Below, piece by piece: positions 10,413 to 19,557 of a stretch of DNA of 64,000 bases. Made by a program: the position numbers and the translations under genes. This DNA comes from Arcobacteraceae bacterium (GTDB taxonomy: Bacteria; Campylobacterota; Campylobacteria; Campylobacterales; Arcobacteraceae): contig JAQUAG010000003.1 of assembly GCA_028687375.1 (NCBI GenBank), positions 1 to 64,000 of the forward strand, in the 5' to 3' direction. Numbering within the stretch: the stretch's first letter is position 1; each line of letters begins with the position of its first letter. Below the pieces are notes generated by a model. It did not search any database and was not told the origin of the DNA. It was given only the letters and a program-made list of their open reading frames with translations.

Positions 10413-10730
10413 ATGGGAAAATATAAAGAATTAACAAGTGAAAATTTTGAAGCAACTGTAAATGAAGGTGTTTCTTTAGTTGATTTCTGGGCTCCTTGGT
10501 GTGGACCTTGTAGAATGATTGCTCCAGTAATCGAAGAATTAGCAAATGATTTTGATGGAAAAGCAAATATTTGTAAAATAAATACAGATGAGCAACAAGA
10601 ATTAGCAAGTAAATTTGGTGTAAGATCAATTCCTACAATTCTTTTTATGAAAGATGGTGCAGTAGTTGATACAATGATTGGTGCTGCTTCTAAACAAGCA
10701 TTTGCTGACAAATTAAATTCATTATTATAA
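10413..10730 (+). CDS. trxA: thioredoxin
   Basis: A 105-residue cytosolic thioredoxin with the active site WAPWCGPCRM (Cys-Gly-Pro-Cys at about residues 29-32) and the cis-proline segment SIPTILF. It reduces disulfides, including those of ribonucleotide reductase encoded further on in the window. An AAAGGA ribosome-binding site precedes the ATG, and a TATAAT hexamer at about 10381 is a likely -10. It is followed by its own terminator and then by trxB, its electron donor. Confidence 0.96.
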   Translation: MGKYKELTSENFEATVNEGVSLVDFWAPWCGPCRMIAPVIEELANDFDGKANICKINTDEQQELASKFGVRSIPTILFMKDGAVVDTMIGAASKQAFADKLNSLL

Positions 10731-10750
10731 TAAATAGATGTAACCTAAGA

Positions 10751-10788
10751 AAAGGTCAGGTAAATGAATACCTGACCTTTTTATTTTT
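10751..10788 (+). terminator. intrinsic terminator after trxA
   Basis: A perfect 12-base-pair stem (AAAGGTCAGGTA / TACCTGACCTTT) with a six-base loop, followed by TTATTTTT. It should end most trxA transcripts before trxB, which would let thioredoxin be made in excess over the reductase. Confidence 0.92.
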
Positions 10789-10831
10789 ATAAAAAATATC
10801 AATCAAAGAAATAGATTAAAAAAGGAAACAG

Positions 10832-11761
10832 ATGTTAGATTTTGCGATCATTGGTGGTGGACCTGCTGGATTAACTGCTGGGCTCTATGCTACAAGGGGT
10901 GGTCTTAAGGATGTTGTTATGTTTGAAAAAGGGCTTCCTGGTGGACAAATAACACAAAGTAGTGAAATAGAAAATTATCCTGGTCAAATAGAAGTTGTAA
11001 CAGGGATGGAACTTATGGAAAAGTGGCCTGAGCAATGTCAAAGATTTGGATTACAACATAGTATGAATGAAGTCACAAAACTCACTAAAGAAGGTGATAT
11101 ATTTACTTTATCACTCATCAATGGTGAAAAAATAGAAGCTAAGTCTGTTCTAATTGCAACTGGAAGTGTTCCAAAACATGCAAATGTAAAAGGTGAAAAA
11201 GAATTTTTTGGTCGAGGGGTAAGTACTTGCGCTACTTGCGATGGTTTTTTTTATAAAGGTAAAAATGTTGCTGTTATAGGTGGTGGTGATACTGCTGTTG
11301 AAGAGGCAATTTTCCTATCAAATATCTGTAAAACTGTTTATATTGTTCATAGAAGAGATGAATTTAGAGCTTCTCCACATGAAGTGGAAAAGCTTAATAA
11401 AGTACCAAATATCATCCAAATATTGAGTCATACAACAGAAGAGATTATTGGAGACAATAGTGGTGTTACAGGTTTAATTGTTAAGTCAAAATCTACAAAT
11501 GAGATAAAAACTCTTGATGTTTTAGGTGTTTTTGTTTTTGTTGGTCGTGATGTTTTAAATCAAACACTTATTCAAGATGATGGAAGTTTTTTATGTGATA
11601 TGAATAGTTCAGGGGAAGTTATCGTTGATTTAAATATGAAAACTTCAGTTTCTGGGCTTTTCGCAGCTGGTGATATTAGAATAAATGCTCCAAAACAAGT
11701 TATTTGTGCCGCTGGTGATGGTGCAACTGCTGGAATTGGTGCAATTGCATATTTACAATAA
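10832..11761 (+). CDS. trxB: thioredoxin-disulfide reductase
   Basis: A 309-residue flavoprotein that passes NADPH electrons to thioredoxin. It shows the FAD-binding GGGPAGLTAGLYATRGG at the N-terminus, the redox-active CATCD at about residues 134-138, the NADPH-binding GGGDTAVEEA, and the C-terminal FAD motif GLFAAGDIR. An AAAGGAAAC ribosome-binding site precedes the ATG. It is separated from trxA by a terminator and 15 bases ahead of dapB. Confidence 0.96.
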   Translation: MLDFAIIGGGPAGLTAGLYATRGGLKDVVMFEKGLPGGQITQSSEIENYPGQIEVVTGMELMEKWPEQCQRFGLQHSMNEVTKLTKEGDIFTLSLINGEKIEAKSVLIATGSVPKHANVKGEKEFFGRGVSTCATCDGFFYKGKNVAVIGGGDTAVEEAIFLSNICKTVYIVHRRDEFRASPHEVEKLNKVPNIIQILSHTTEEIIGDNSGVTGLIVKSKSTNEIKTLDVLGVFVFVGRDVLNQTLIQDDGSFLCDMNSSGEVIVDLNMKTSVSGLFAAGDIRINAPKQVICAAGDGATAGIGAIAYLQ

Positions 11762-11775
11762 ATTAAGGGAATAAA

Positions 11776-12549
11776 ATGTTAAAAGTTGGGATTTTAGGAA
11801 GTACTGGTAGAGTTGGTTCTTTATTGATTGATGATTTAGAAAATAATAGTTTTGCACAAGTTGGAAGTGTTCATGTTTTTGATGAACTTAAAAAAACACT
11901 TCCTGCAGGTGCAGTTGTTACAAATGATATGAAAATAATGTTAGAAAATTGTGATGTTGTTATCGATTTTTCAGCACCAAATGCTACTGAAGAACTTTTA
12001 TCAACTGTGATAAATATAGGTGGAAATAAACCACTTGTTATTGCAACAACTGGTTTTAATGAGCATCAAAAAAATCTTCTTTTAGAAGCTAGCAAGATTA
12101 CACCAATTTTATATGCAACAAATATGAGTTTAGGAGTTGCTGTTTTAAATAAACTTGTATCACTTGCTTCTAAAACACTTAGAGATTTTGACTGTGAAAT
12201 AGTTGAACAACACCATAGATATAAAGTAGATTCTCCAAGTGGAACTGCTTTAACTCTAGCTGAGCATGTAGCAAGTGCTAGAGATCTTGATCTTGATGCT
12301 GTTCGAGTAAGTGGAAGAGATGGTGTAATTGGAGCAAGAACGAAAGATGAAATTGGTGTAATGAGTTTAAGAGGTGGAGATATTGTTGGAAGACATACTG
12401 TTGGATTTTATAATGATGGTGAATTTATAGAATTAAATCATACTGCAACTGCAAGAAATACTTTTAGTAGAGGTGCTATCAAAGCTTCTCTTTGGCTAGT
12501 AAACCAAGAAAATGGTTTATATTCAATCAATGATTGTTTAGGATTATAA
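11776..12549 (+). CDS. dapB: 4-hydroxy-tetrahydrodipicolinate reductase
   Basis: Catalyses the NAD(P)H-dependent reduction step of lysine and diaminopimelate synthesis. The 257-residue protein has the N-terminal Rossmann motif VGILGSTGRVGS, the segment EIVEQHHRYKVDSPSGTAL carrying the catalytic His-Lys, and the C-terminal TATARNTFSRGAIKAS. AAGGGA precedes the ATG. It overlaps no neighbour and purF follows after a single base, so trxB-dapB-purF are probably one transcript. Confidence 0.96.
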   Translation: MLKVGILGSTGRVGSLLIDDLENNSFAQVGSVHVFDELKKTLPAGAVVTNDMKIMLENCDVVIDFSAPNATEELLSTVINIGGNKPLVIATTGFNEHQKNLLLEASKITPILYATNMSLGVAVLNKLVSLASKTLRDFDCEIVEQHHRYKVDSPSGTALTLAEHVASARDLDLDAVRVSGRDGVIGARTKDEIGVMSLRGGDIVGRHTVGFYNDGEFIELNHTATARNTFSRGAIKASLWLVNQENGLYSINDCLGL

Positions 12550-12550
12550 T

Positions 12551-13906
12551 ATGTGTGCAATAGTTGGAATTTATGGAAATGATAATGCTGCAAGATTGGC
12601 TTCTGCAGCACTTTTTGCGATGCAACATCGTGGACATGAAGCTACAGGGATAAGTAGTGGTGGATATAACGATAAAAAAATATACACTGTAAAAAATAGA
12701 GGTTATGTAAGGGATGTTTATAATGAAGCAGCTTTTAAAATTCTTCAAGGGGATATGGCAATAGGACATAATAGATATTCAACTGCAGGAAGTGATTCTG
12801 TTTTTGATGCTCAACCAATTCATGCAAAATATAAGCTAGGTGAAATTTCTATAGTACACAATGGAAATCTTGTAAATAAACAAGAGGTAAGACAAAAACT
12901 TATCGATGATGGTGCTATTTTTCAAACGGGAATGGATACTGAAAATTTAATCCACCTCATAGCAAGATCAACAAAAGATAGATTAACAGATAGAATAACT
13001 GAAGCACTAGAACAAGTAAAAGGTGCTTATAATTTCATTATTCAAAGTAGAAGTAAACTTTTTGTTATACGAGATCAATTTGGTATTAGACCACTTAGTT
13101 TAGGACGACTTAAAAGTGGTGGTTGGATAGTTGCAAGTGAAACTTGTGCATTTGACCTTGTAGAAGCTGAGTTTATTAGGGATGTAAGACCTGGTGAGAT
13201 GTTGATACTTTCAGATAAAGATAAGGAACCAGAATCTATTCAACTATTCACTGGTTCTCCTTTTAGACCGTGTGCATTTGAATATATCTATTTTGCTAGA
13301 CCAGATAGTGTAATTGATGGGAAAAGTGTTTATAGAACAAGAGAGAATATGGGGAAAGCATTAGCTGTCAATGATAAAAATAGCCCTATCAAAGCTGATA
13401 TGGTTGTTCCAGTTCCAGATTCTGGAGTTCCTGCTGCACTTGGATATGCGCATGAAAGTGGGATACCATTTGAACTTGGAATCATTCGAAACCATTACGT
13501 TGGAAGAACGTTTATTGAACCTACTCAAGAGATGAGAAATATCAAAGTCAAAATGAAACTCAATCCTATGAGATCTATTATAGAAGGAAAATCTTTAATC
13601 GTTATCGATGATAGTATTGTGAGAGGGACTACGAGTAAAAGAATAGTACAAATGCTTAAAGAAGCAGGAGCGGCAGAGGTACATTTTAGAGTGGCAAGCC
13701 CAATGATTCAACATCCATGTTTTTATGGAATTGATACACCTACAAAAGCCGAACTTATCAATGCAACAATGACAAAAGAGGAAGTACGTGAATATATTGG
13801 TGCTGATTCTTTAGAGTATTTATCAATTGATAACTTAAAAGATTCATTGGGACACGATAGAGAATATTCTATGGTAAGTTTTGATGGCGATTATTTTATT
13901 GTATAG
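12551..13906 (+). CDS. purF: amidophosphoribosyltransferase
   Basis: First committed step of purine synthesis: glutamine plus PRPP to phosphoribosylamine. The 451-residue protein begins MCAIVGIYG, so the nucleophilic cysteine is residue 2 and is exposed by removal of Met only; there is no propeptide. The glutaminase domain shows MAIGHNRYST and ISIVHNGNLVN; the phosphoribosyltransferase domain shows SLIVIDDSIVRGTTSKR. Full length. Confidence 0.96.
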   Translation: MCAIVGIYGNDNAARLASAALFAMQHRGHEATGISSGGYNDKKIYTVKNRGYVRDVYNEAAFKILQGDMAIGHNRYSTAGSDSVFDAQPIHAKYKLGEISIVHNGNLVNKQEVRQKLIDDGAIFQTGMDTENLIHLIARSTKDRLTDRITEALEQVKGAYNFIIQSRSKLFVIRDQFGIRPLSLGRLKSGGWIVASETCAFDLVEAEFIRDVRPGEMLILSDKDKEPESIQLFTGSPFRPCAFEYIYFARPDSVIDGKSVYRTRENMGKALAVNDKNSPIKADMVVPVPDSGVPAALGYAHESGIPFELGIIRNHYVGRTFIEPTQEMRNIKVKMKLNPMRSIIEGKSLIVIDDSIVRGTTSKRIVQMLKEAGAAEVHFRVASPMIQHPCFYGIDTPTKAELINATMTKEEVREYIGADSLEYLSIDNLKDSLGHDREYSMVSFDGDYFIV

Positions 13907-13920
13907 GAAAAGCTAAAGTT

Positions 13921-14916
13921 TTGACACAAATCCTTACAATAGGTAAATATTTCAAGAATAAGTTTGGAGAAAAAGTTTACAAAGTACCAATTAGTATCAG
14001 TGGATTCACTTGTCCAAATATAGATGGTACAGTTGCTAAGGGTGGCTGTACATTTTGTGAAAACGAATCCTTTTCACCAAATTTGACTGACAAATCAAAA
14101 TTTAAATTAAATCTTTACAGTAAAGAAAATCCTTATTTAGAAAAGCAACTCCTTCAACTAGAGTTTCAATTTAATGCAACAAAAGAAAGATTAGAAAATA
14201 AGTTTGGAGCAAAAAAATTTATTGTCTATTTCCAATCATTTACAAATACATATGCACCACTGGATACACTTAAAGCACTTTATGAAAAAGCTTTAAGCTT
14301 TGAAAATGTTTTAGGACTTAGTATTGGGACTAGAACTGATAGTATCACTGATGAAACACTTGATTATCTTGAAGAGTTATCAAATCATTCACTACCGAAA
14401 TATTTAATCAATGGAAAAATGAAATCGAATACTTATGAAATATGGATTGAATATGGGATTCAATCCATTTTTGATACAACATTAGAAAAAATCAATAGAG
14501 GTCACAATTTTGAAAATATAAAAGAGTGGATAAACAAAACAAAAAAGAGAAATCTTCTTGTTTGTGGTCATTTAATTTTTGGTCTTCCAGATGAAACGCA
14601 AGAGATGATGTTACAAACCGTTACAGAGTCAATCAAATTAAATATAGATTCAATTAAGTTTCATCCTCTTTATGTAACAAAAAACACACTTCTTGCAATT
14701 GATTATAGTAAAGATAATTTTAAGCCAATTAGTGAACATTTATATATTGATACTTTAGTTAAATCTATACAACTATTACCTCAACAAGTATCTATTTCTC
14801 GGGTTACTGCTGGGATTAACAATGACTCTTTAATTGACCCGTCATGGTGTCTTGATAAACATCAACAAATGAAAAAAATTAAATCTGCTCTTTTAAAAGA
14901 AAACCTTTTTTACTAA
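13921..14916 (+). CDS. YhcC/TIGR01212-type radical SAM protein
   Basis: A 331-residue radical SAM protein. The iron-sulfur cluster cysteines appear in an unusual long spacing typical of this subfamily: GFTCPNIDGTVAKGGCTFCENE, around residues 30-50. Other family segments are VYFQSFTNTYAPLDTLKALYE and GIQSIFDTTLEKINRGH. The start is a TTG at 13921, with AGGAAA about 11 bases upstream. It follows purF after 14 bases. Members of this family have poorly known function, possibly RNA modification; I infer no specific reaction here. Confidence 0.85.
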   Translation: MTQILTIGKYFKNKFGEKVYKVPISISGFTCPNIDGTVAKGGCTFCENESFSPNLTDKSKFKLNLYSKENPYLEKQLLQLEFQFNATKERLENKFGAKKFIVYFQSFTNTYAPLDTLKALYEKALSFENVLGLSIGTRTDSITDETLDYLEELSNHSLPKYLINGKMKSNTYEIWIEYGIQSIFDTTLEKINRGHNFENIKEWINKTKKRNLLVCGHLIFGLPDETQEMMLQTVTESIKLNIDSIKFHPLYVTKNTLLAIDYSKDNFKPISEHLYIDTLVKSIQLLPQQVSISRVTAGINNDSLIDPSWCLDKHQQMKKIKSALLKENLFY

Positions 14917-14999
14917 ATTAAGAATATTCTTAATATCTATATATAATTGTATTTTACAATATTTTGACAAAAGTCATAAAAAATTAAGAGTTTAAGTAT

Positions 15000-15005
15000 T
15001 ATAAT
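15000..15005 (+). promoter_or_regulatory. likely -10 element of the petABC promoter
   Basis: A perfect TATAAT lies 33 bases before petA, in a gap after the radical SAM gene. A TTGACA at about 14964 is too far away (about 30 bases) to be its -35, so the upstream element is unclear; the intervening AT-rich stretch is common in front of Campylobacterota promoters. Confidence 0.5.
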
Positions 15006-15037
15006 GATGAGTTAAAATTTAAAATAAGGAAAAAAGT

Positions 15038-15595
15038 ATGTCTGAAAGTATGAATAGACGAGATGCAATGGGAATTGCATTTGGTGCTTGTGCTGCCGTT
15101 GGTGGTATATTTGCGCTAGCGGGTATGAAAAAAGCTTGGGATCCACTTCCAAGTGTAAAAGCCGCAGGTACTACTACAGTTGATATCTCAACAGCTGAAG
15201 CCAATGTACTCTACACAGAAAAATGGAGAGGAAAACCAGTTTTCATTATCAAAAAAACACCTGAAATGGTAGCTGCATCAAGTGATGTAGTAAAAAAAAG
15301 AGATTTGGTTATTGGAAATGATCATTTTATGATTTGTATTGGTCTTTGTACACACCTTGGATGTATTCCATCGTATGAACCAAAAAATGCTACAAACAAA
15401 GAGGCTTTTTTATGTGCATGTCATGGTGCAACATACGATCAGTCTGGTATTAATACAAAAGCACCTGCACCACTTCCTATGTTAATTCCACCATTTAAAC
15501 TTGAAAATGGAAAAATTGTCTTAGGTGAAGCAGGTCCTGAGTATGAAAAAATGAAAGCTGATGGTGTTCTTGGTGAAACACCATTACAAGCATAA
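15038..15595 (+). CDS. petA: Rieske iron-sulfur protein of the bc1 complex
   Basis: A 185-residue membrane-anchored protein that takes electrons from quinol. The N-terminus has a twin-arginine-like MNRRDAMGIAFG followed by a hydrophobic segment that would serve as signal anchor. The [2Fe-2S] ligands are in CTHLGCIPSY and CACHGATYD, each with the Cys and His pair of the Rieske fold. First gene of petABC, with an AAGGAAAA ribosome-binding site. Confidence 0.95.
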   Translation: MSESMNRRDAMGIAFGACAAVGGIFALAGMKKAWDPLPSVKAAGTTTVDISTAEANVLYTEKWRGKPVFIIKKTPEMVAASSDVVKKRDLVIGNDHFMICIGLCTHLGCIPSYEPKNATNKEAFLCACHGATYDQSGINTKAPAPLPMLIPPFKLENGKIVLGEAGPEYEKMKADGVLGETPLQA

Positions 15596-15604
15596 GGGGT
15601 AATT

Positions 15605-16825
15605 ATGGCACATTTCGATCACAATGCAAAACCATTTTCAGAAAAATGGTTAGATGAAAGACTTGCAGTTAAAACTCTCAGAAGAGTATTAGCTGAAGAA
15701 TATTGGATTCCAAAAGATATAAATTTCTTATGGGCAATGGGGATGATATTAGCGGTAACATTTGGTTTACTAACAATATCTGGTATTTTTCTTTTAATGT
15801 ACTACAAGCCAGATGTTGCTTTAGCATTTGATAGTGTAAACTATACAATTATGCAAGAAGTTGGATATGGTTGGTTGTTTAGACATATTCATGGTGTTGC
15901 AGCTTCTGTAGTATTTCTTATCATTTACATACATATGTTTACAGGAATCTATTATGGTTCATATAAACAAGGGAGAGAGATGATTTGGATCTCTGGTATG
16001 TTATTGTTTGTTACTTTTTCTGCTGAAGCATTTTCTGGGTATATGTTACCTTGGGGACAAATGTCTTACTGGGCTGGAATGGTTATTACAAATCTATTTA
16101 GTGCTGGTTCTTTAGAATTAAATGCTGTTGTTGAATGGATTAGAGGAGACTATGTTCCTGGTGATGCATATTTAACAAGATTTTTCATGCTCCACGTTTT
16201 ACTTTTACCGTTAGTTATCATTGGTATTATTGTTCTACACTTTGGAACACTTAGAATTCCACATGTTAACAATCAAGAGGGTGCAGAGATAGATTTCGAT
16301 GAAGAAGCTAAAAAATATTTAGCTGGAAATACACAAGAAGCAAAAGTTATCAGATTCCAATGGGATTTCTTATCAAAAGATTTTATGGTTCTTGGATTTT
16401 TCTTAATTTTATTCTTTTACTTAACATTTTATCATTTTGCATTTGCAATGGATCCAGTTAACTTTGACCCAGCTGATGGACTTAAAACTCCAGCACATAT
16501 CTACCCTGAGTGGTATTTCTTATGGTCATATGAAATTTTAAGACCATTCCCTAAAGATCCGGGTCTTATTGCATTTGCATTTTCACAAGTAATTTTTGTA
16601 CTTTTACCATTTTTAGATAGAAGTCCAAATGCAGTTCCAGCACACAAAAGACCGATGTTCTTTATATGGTTCTGGTTACTATTAATTGATATGATTTTAT
16701 TAACTTTTATGGGTAAATTACCTCCTGAAGGTATGTTTAGTACAATTGGTTTATGGTCTGCGATTGCATTTATAGTTTTATGGATTGCATTGCCATTCAT
16801 AACTAAAAATGAAAAAAAGATATAA
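15605..16825 (+). CDS. petB: cytochrome b of the bc1 complex
   Basis: A 406-residue polytopic membrane protein with eight or so hydrophobic segments. Haem-ligating histidines sit in GWLFRHIHGVAAS and MLHVLLLPLVIIGIIVLHF; the quinol-site PEWYFLWSYEILR (the PEWY motif) is intact. It therefore combines the N- and C-terminal cytochrome b parts in one chain. Lies 9 bases after petA and 10 bases before petC. Confidence 0.96.
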   Translation: MAHFDHNAKPFSEKWLDERLAVKTLRRVLAEEYWIPKDINFLWAMGMILAVTFGLLTISGIFLLMYYKPDVALAFDSVNYTIMQEVGYGWLFRHIHGVAASVVFLIIYIHMFTGIYYGSYKQGREMIWISGMLLFVTFSAEAFSGYMLPWGQMSYWAGMVITNLFSAGSLELNAVVEWIRGDYVPGDAYLTRFFMLHVLLLPLVIIGIIVLHFGTLRIPHVNNQEGAEIDFDEEAKKYLAGNTQEAKVIRFQWDFLSKDFMVLGFFLILFFYLTFYHFAFAMDPVNFDPADGLKTPAHIYPEWYFLWSYEILRPFPKDPGLIAFAFSQVIFVLLPFLDRSPNAVPAHKRPMFFIWFWLLLIDMILLTFMGKLPPEGMFSTIGLWSAIAFIVLWIALPFITKNEKKI

Positions 16826-16835
16826 GGGGAATATA

Positions 16836-17771
16836 ATGAGAGAATTAAAAATATTAGCGGTAGTTGTATTCTTTTCACTTTTAACATATTGGGGAGTTGA
16901 GCCTTTTGCTCACTCACAAATGCATAAACATGTAGAAAGTGAAGGCTTTGCATATAAAGCTATGCCTGCAGTAGCTGAAGGTGATGCAGCAAAAGGTCAA
17001 GAGTTAGTTATGGCTAACTGTGTTGCTTGTCATAGCATCAATTCACAAAATGTTCCTGCTCCTATGGACGCAGTAACTGCAAGTGCAAGTTATGGAGTAA
17101 ATCCACCAGATTTAAGTAACGCTGGTACAATTTTTGCTTCAAATTATTTAGCTGCATTTATAGCAGACCCTGCAAAAGCATCAAATGTTGCTCATAAATT
17201 TCCAGAAGGAAGTGGAAAAGCACATCCAATGCCTGCTTATAACTGGATGCCTGCAGAAGATATTGCTAACGTAGTAAGTTATTTAAAATCTATAGCAAAA
17301 AAAGAATTAACTCCGAAAGAGGTTTTTGTTGATGCTTGTGGTAGATGCCATGCAGCAAGATATGATGGAAAAGCACTTGGTGAAAAATGGACTCAAATTG
17401 GTCAAAAAGAAAGATTTAAATATGAAAAAGACTCTTTAGCATTTGATATTAAAGTATTAGAATATCAAGATAATTTGAGAAAATATATGGGTAAATTACC
17501 TCCTGATTTATCTATGATACTAAGAGCTAGAAGTGAGAATTTCTTAGAAACTTTTATTGAAAATCCACAAGTTCAACTTGAAGGTACTGCGATGCCTGCT
17601 GTTGGGTTAACAAAAGAGGGATATGAAAAAGTTATTCAACATTTAGAAAACATTGGTGATCCTAGTAAACCTGAAAGAGATGCTTTAGGTATTTGGTTCG
17701 TTCTCTATGCTGTAATATTTACAATATTTGCTGTATTGTGGAAAAAATCAGTTTGGAAAAAACTACACTAA
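16836..17771 (+). CDS. petC: dihaem cytochrome c1 subunit
   Basis: A 311-residue periplasmic cytochrome anchored by an N-terminal and a C-terminal hydrophobic segment (GIWFVLYAVIFTIFAVLW). Two CxxCH haem sites are visible, CVACH and CGRCH, each in its own cytochrome c domain. This dihaem form replaces mitochondrial-type cytochrome c1 in Campylobacterota (established for the group). An in-frame ATG at 16809 lies inside petB; the ATG at 16836 follows AAGGGGA with good spacing, so I chose it. Confidence 0.93.
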   Translation: MRELKILAVVVFFSLLTYWGVEPFAHSQMHKHVESEGFAYKAMPAVAEGDAAKGQELVMANCVACHSINSQNVPAPMDAVTASASYGVNPPDLSNAGTIFASNYLAAFIADPAKASNVAHKFPEGSGKAHPMPAYNWMPAEDIANVVSYLKSIAKKELTPKEVFVDACGRCHAARYDGKALGEKWTQIGQKERFKYEKDSLAFDIKVLEYQDNLRKYMGKLPPDLSMILRARSENFLETFIENPQVQLEGTAMPAVGLTKEGYEKVIQHLENIGDPSKPERDALGIWFVLYAVIFTIFAVLWKKSVWKKLH

Positions 17772-17787
17772 TTAAAGGAACTAAATT

Positions 17788-18174
17788 ATGAAAAAAGTAT
17801 TATTAACTTTATCAACTCTTGCAACTTTTGCAATGGCTGATACTAAAGCGACTATAAACGATACCATGGCTTCTATGGAAAAAGGGATGAACACAATTCA
17901 AAAAGGGTTTTTGTACAATCAAAAAGCAACTATTTTAGAAGGTACAGATATAATTTTAGAGGCTAACTCAATTTTCTCTAAAGTTGATGTGCAATCTTTT
18001 ACACATGGAAGTAAAGCAACACAAGTTATTTCAAATATCAATGGAAATATTACAAACAATGTAAAAGAATTGAAAAAAATGGTAAATGCAAATAAATTTG
18101 CTGATGCTTCGAAACAATATGGAAAAGTTATGAATGATTGTGTAGCTTGTCATACTGTTATTAGAAAATGGTAA
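17788..18174 (+). CDS. periplasmic cytochrome c'-like monohaem protein
   Basis: A 128-residue protein with an N-terminal signal peptide (MKKVLLTLSTLATFAMA) and a single haem site CVACH at residues 118-122, almost at the C-terminus. Helical character with the haem motif at the end is the cytochrome c'/c-556 arrangement. It lies 16 bases after petC and precedes a hairpin, so it is probably the last gene of the pet operon. It could be an electron acceptor of the bc1 complex; its partner is not shown by the sequence. Confidence 0.8.
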   Translation: MKKVLLTLSTLATFAMADTKATINDTMASMEKGMNTIQKGFLYNQKATILEGTDIILEANSIFSKVDVQSFTHGSKATQVISNINGNITNNVKELKKMVNANKFADASKQYGKVMNDCVACHTVIRKW

Positions 18175-18176
18175 AT

Positions 18177-18212
18177 TTTAATAGGTGAAGAATGTATTTC
18201 TTCCCTATTAAA
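18177..18212 (+). terminator. hairpin after the pet operon
   Basis: TTTAATAGG pairs with CCTATTAAA, and the interior GAAGAA pairs with TTCTTC around a short loop. The trailing bases TTCTCTT are only a weak U-tract. It lies just after the cytochrome c' stop, so a terminator is the likely reading. Confidence 0.6.
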
Positions 18213-18269
18213 TTCTCTTAAAGCTTACTTCTTATTAGCTTTTATTTTTCTAGTAAACTCTCAAATTTT

Positions 18270-18941
18270 CTATAATATAATCTTTGAAGCAATTGATACA
18301 ATAGCCGTCTCACTTCTTAAAATAATATCTGAATCAACACCAACTATTTTATCAACACTAAATTTTGATATCTCTTTAGATGAAAATCCACCCTCACAAC
18401 CTAGTATTATTGTACTTATATTACTTTTATGATTTTCTATATTTTGTGTACTAAAGTTAAACATATAACTTTCAGGATAAAGTTTTAAGAATTCATCTAA
18501 ACTTTTAGAATACTCTAGTTTTATCATATCACTTCTTCCAGATTGTGAAGAGGAGTTTTGAAGTAATTTTTCTAACTTTTCAAAATTAAGATTTATGTTT
18601 CTTTGAGAATATTCACACTCTATAAATGTTATTTTATCTACACCTATTTCATTGAGTGATGCTATCACCTTCTCTATATTTTTAAAATCAATTTTACACC
18701 AACCAATATGAAGCTTCTTTTTAGCACTAATAATTTTGACCTCTTTAGCAACCAAAGTGAGCGTAGCAATCTTTTTGTCTAAAAACTCCACTTCATACTC
18801 ATAAATAAAATCATCAATTAAGTTTCTAAAATAGATACTTTTTTCTTTATCATGTCTTCTTACTTTAAAAATATAATTATGCAACTCACCATCTATTTTA
18901 AGATGTTCTTGCGATGCCAATTTGTGATAAATAAACTGCAA
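18270..18941 (-). CDS. rsmE: 16S rRNA (uracil-1498-N3)-methyltransferase
   Basis: A 223-residue SPOUT-class methyltransferase acting on the decoding region of 16S rRNA. The N-terminal PUA-like part (HNYIFKVRRHDKEKSIYFRN) is followed by the knotted domain with KLHIGWCKIDFKNIEKVI, LGCEGGFSSKEI and the C-terminal ILRSETAIVSIASKI, the hallmark of RsmE. Slightly shorter than in E. coli but typical for this group. Confidence 0.9.
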   Translation of the reverse strand: MQFIYHKLASQEHLKIDGELHNYIFKVRRHDKEKSIYFRNLIDDFIYEYEVEFLDKKIATLTLVAKEVKIISAKKKLHIGWCKIDFKNIEKVIASLNEIGVDKITFIECEYSQRNINLNFEKLEKLLQNSSSQSGRSDMIKLEYSKSLDEFLKLYPESYMFNFSTQNIENHKSNISTIILGCEGGFSSKEISKFSVDKIVGVDSDIILRSETAIVSIASKIIL

Positions 18942-18952
18942 AATATTATCCT

Positions 18953-19369
18953 CTAAACTAATTTAGCTATAACATACATAAGGACAATTGCAATAATTTG
19001 CATAGTGTAAATCTTTTTTGCAAATAATTTAAAATCTTCTTGAAGCTCAACATCAGCTAATTTAATAACTCTCATCTTTTTATATCTTTTAATCTCACTT
19101 ATCATTAAAAATAATGAAGTTGGTATCATTAAAATAACTGTCGGATTTAAATCATGTGTAAATCCTGCAAGCACTGCACCTGTATAAGCTACAATAAAAT
19201 TAATTGAATGAAAATATGGTGTAAGTTTTTTTAATCTTGTTGCTAATACAAAAAAATTATCTATACTATTTACACTGTAATAATTTATTAAAATAATTGC
19301 TATTAATCCATACACTGCATATACATGCACCCAAGTTGAAGATGATATTAATTGAAATCCTGCTTCCAA
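18953..19369 (-). CDS. small membrane protein of unknown function
   Basis: About 138 residues with four hydrophobic segments (HVYAVYGLIAIILINYY, SINFIVAYTGAVLAGF, TVILMIPTSLFLMI, TMQIIAIVLMYVIAKLV) and a basic loop RYKKMRVIK. I do not recognise the family. An ATG at 19405 would give 150 residues, but a TTG at 19369 has AAAGGA five bases upstream, and a TATAAT hexamer lies almost on top of the ATG, so I prefer the TTG. It precedes rsmE by 11 bases and is probably co-transcribed. Confidence 0.6.
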   Translation of the reverse strand: MEAGFQLISSSTWVHVYAVYGLIAIILINYYSVNSIDNFFVLATRLKKLTPYFHSINFIVAYTGAVLAGFTHDLNPTVILMIPTSLFLMISEIKRYKKMRVIKLADVELQEDFKLFAKKIYTMQIIAIVLMYVIAKLV

Positions 19370-19557
19370 AAAAGTCCTTTTTTTTATTTTTTGCAATTGT
19401 ACCATACAGTGGATTATAAAGGCTATCTATAGAAAACTATTTTAGGTAAACTTAAATATACAATAAAAATGTTACAAAACTAAAAAATTTACCTTTATCT
19501 TGGAAATCTTTTAGTAACATACAAAAAAATTATACAAAGTAAAAAAAAGGATAATAA

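Noticed and set aside
10376-10711. Minus-strand frame opposite trxA
   Set aside because: It is a shadow of the thioredoxin gene, which is certain from its WCGPC site.
13921-13926. TTGACA as a -35 box before the bc1 genes
   Set aside because: It is the start codon region of the radical SAM gene and has no -10 at a suitable distance.
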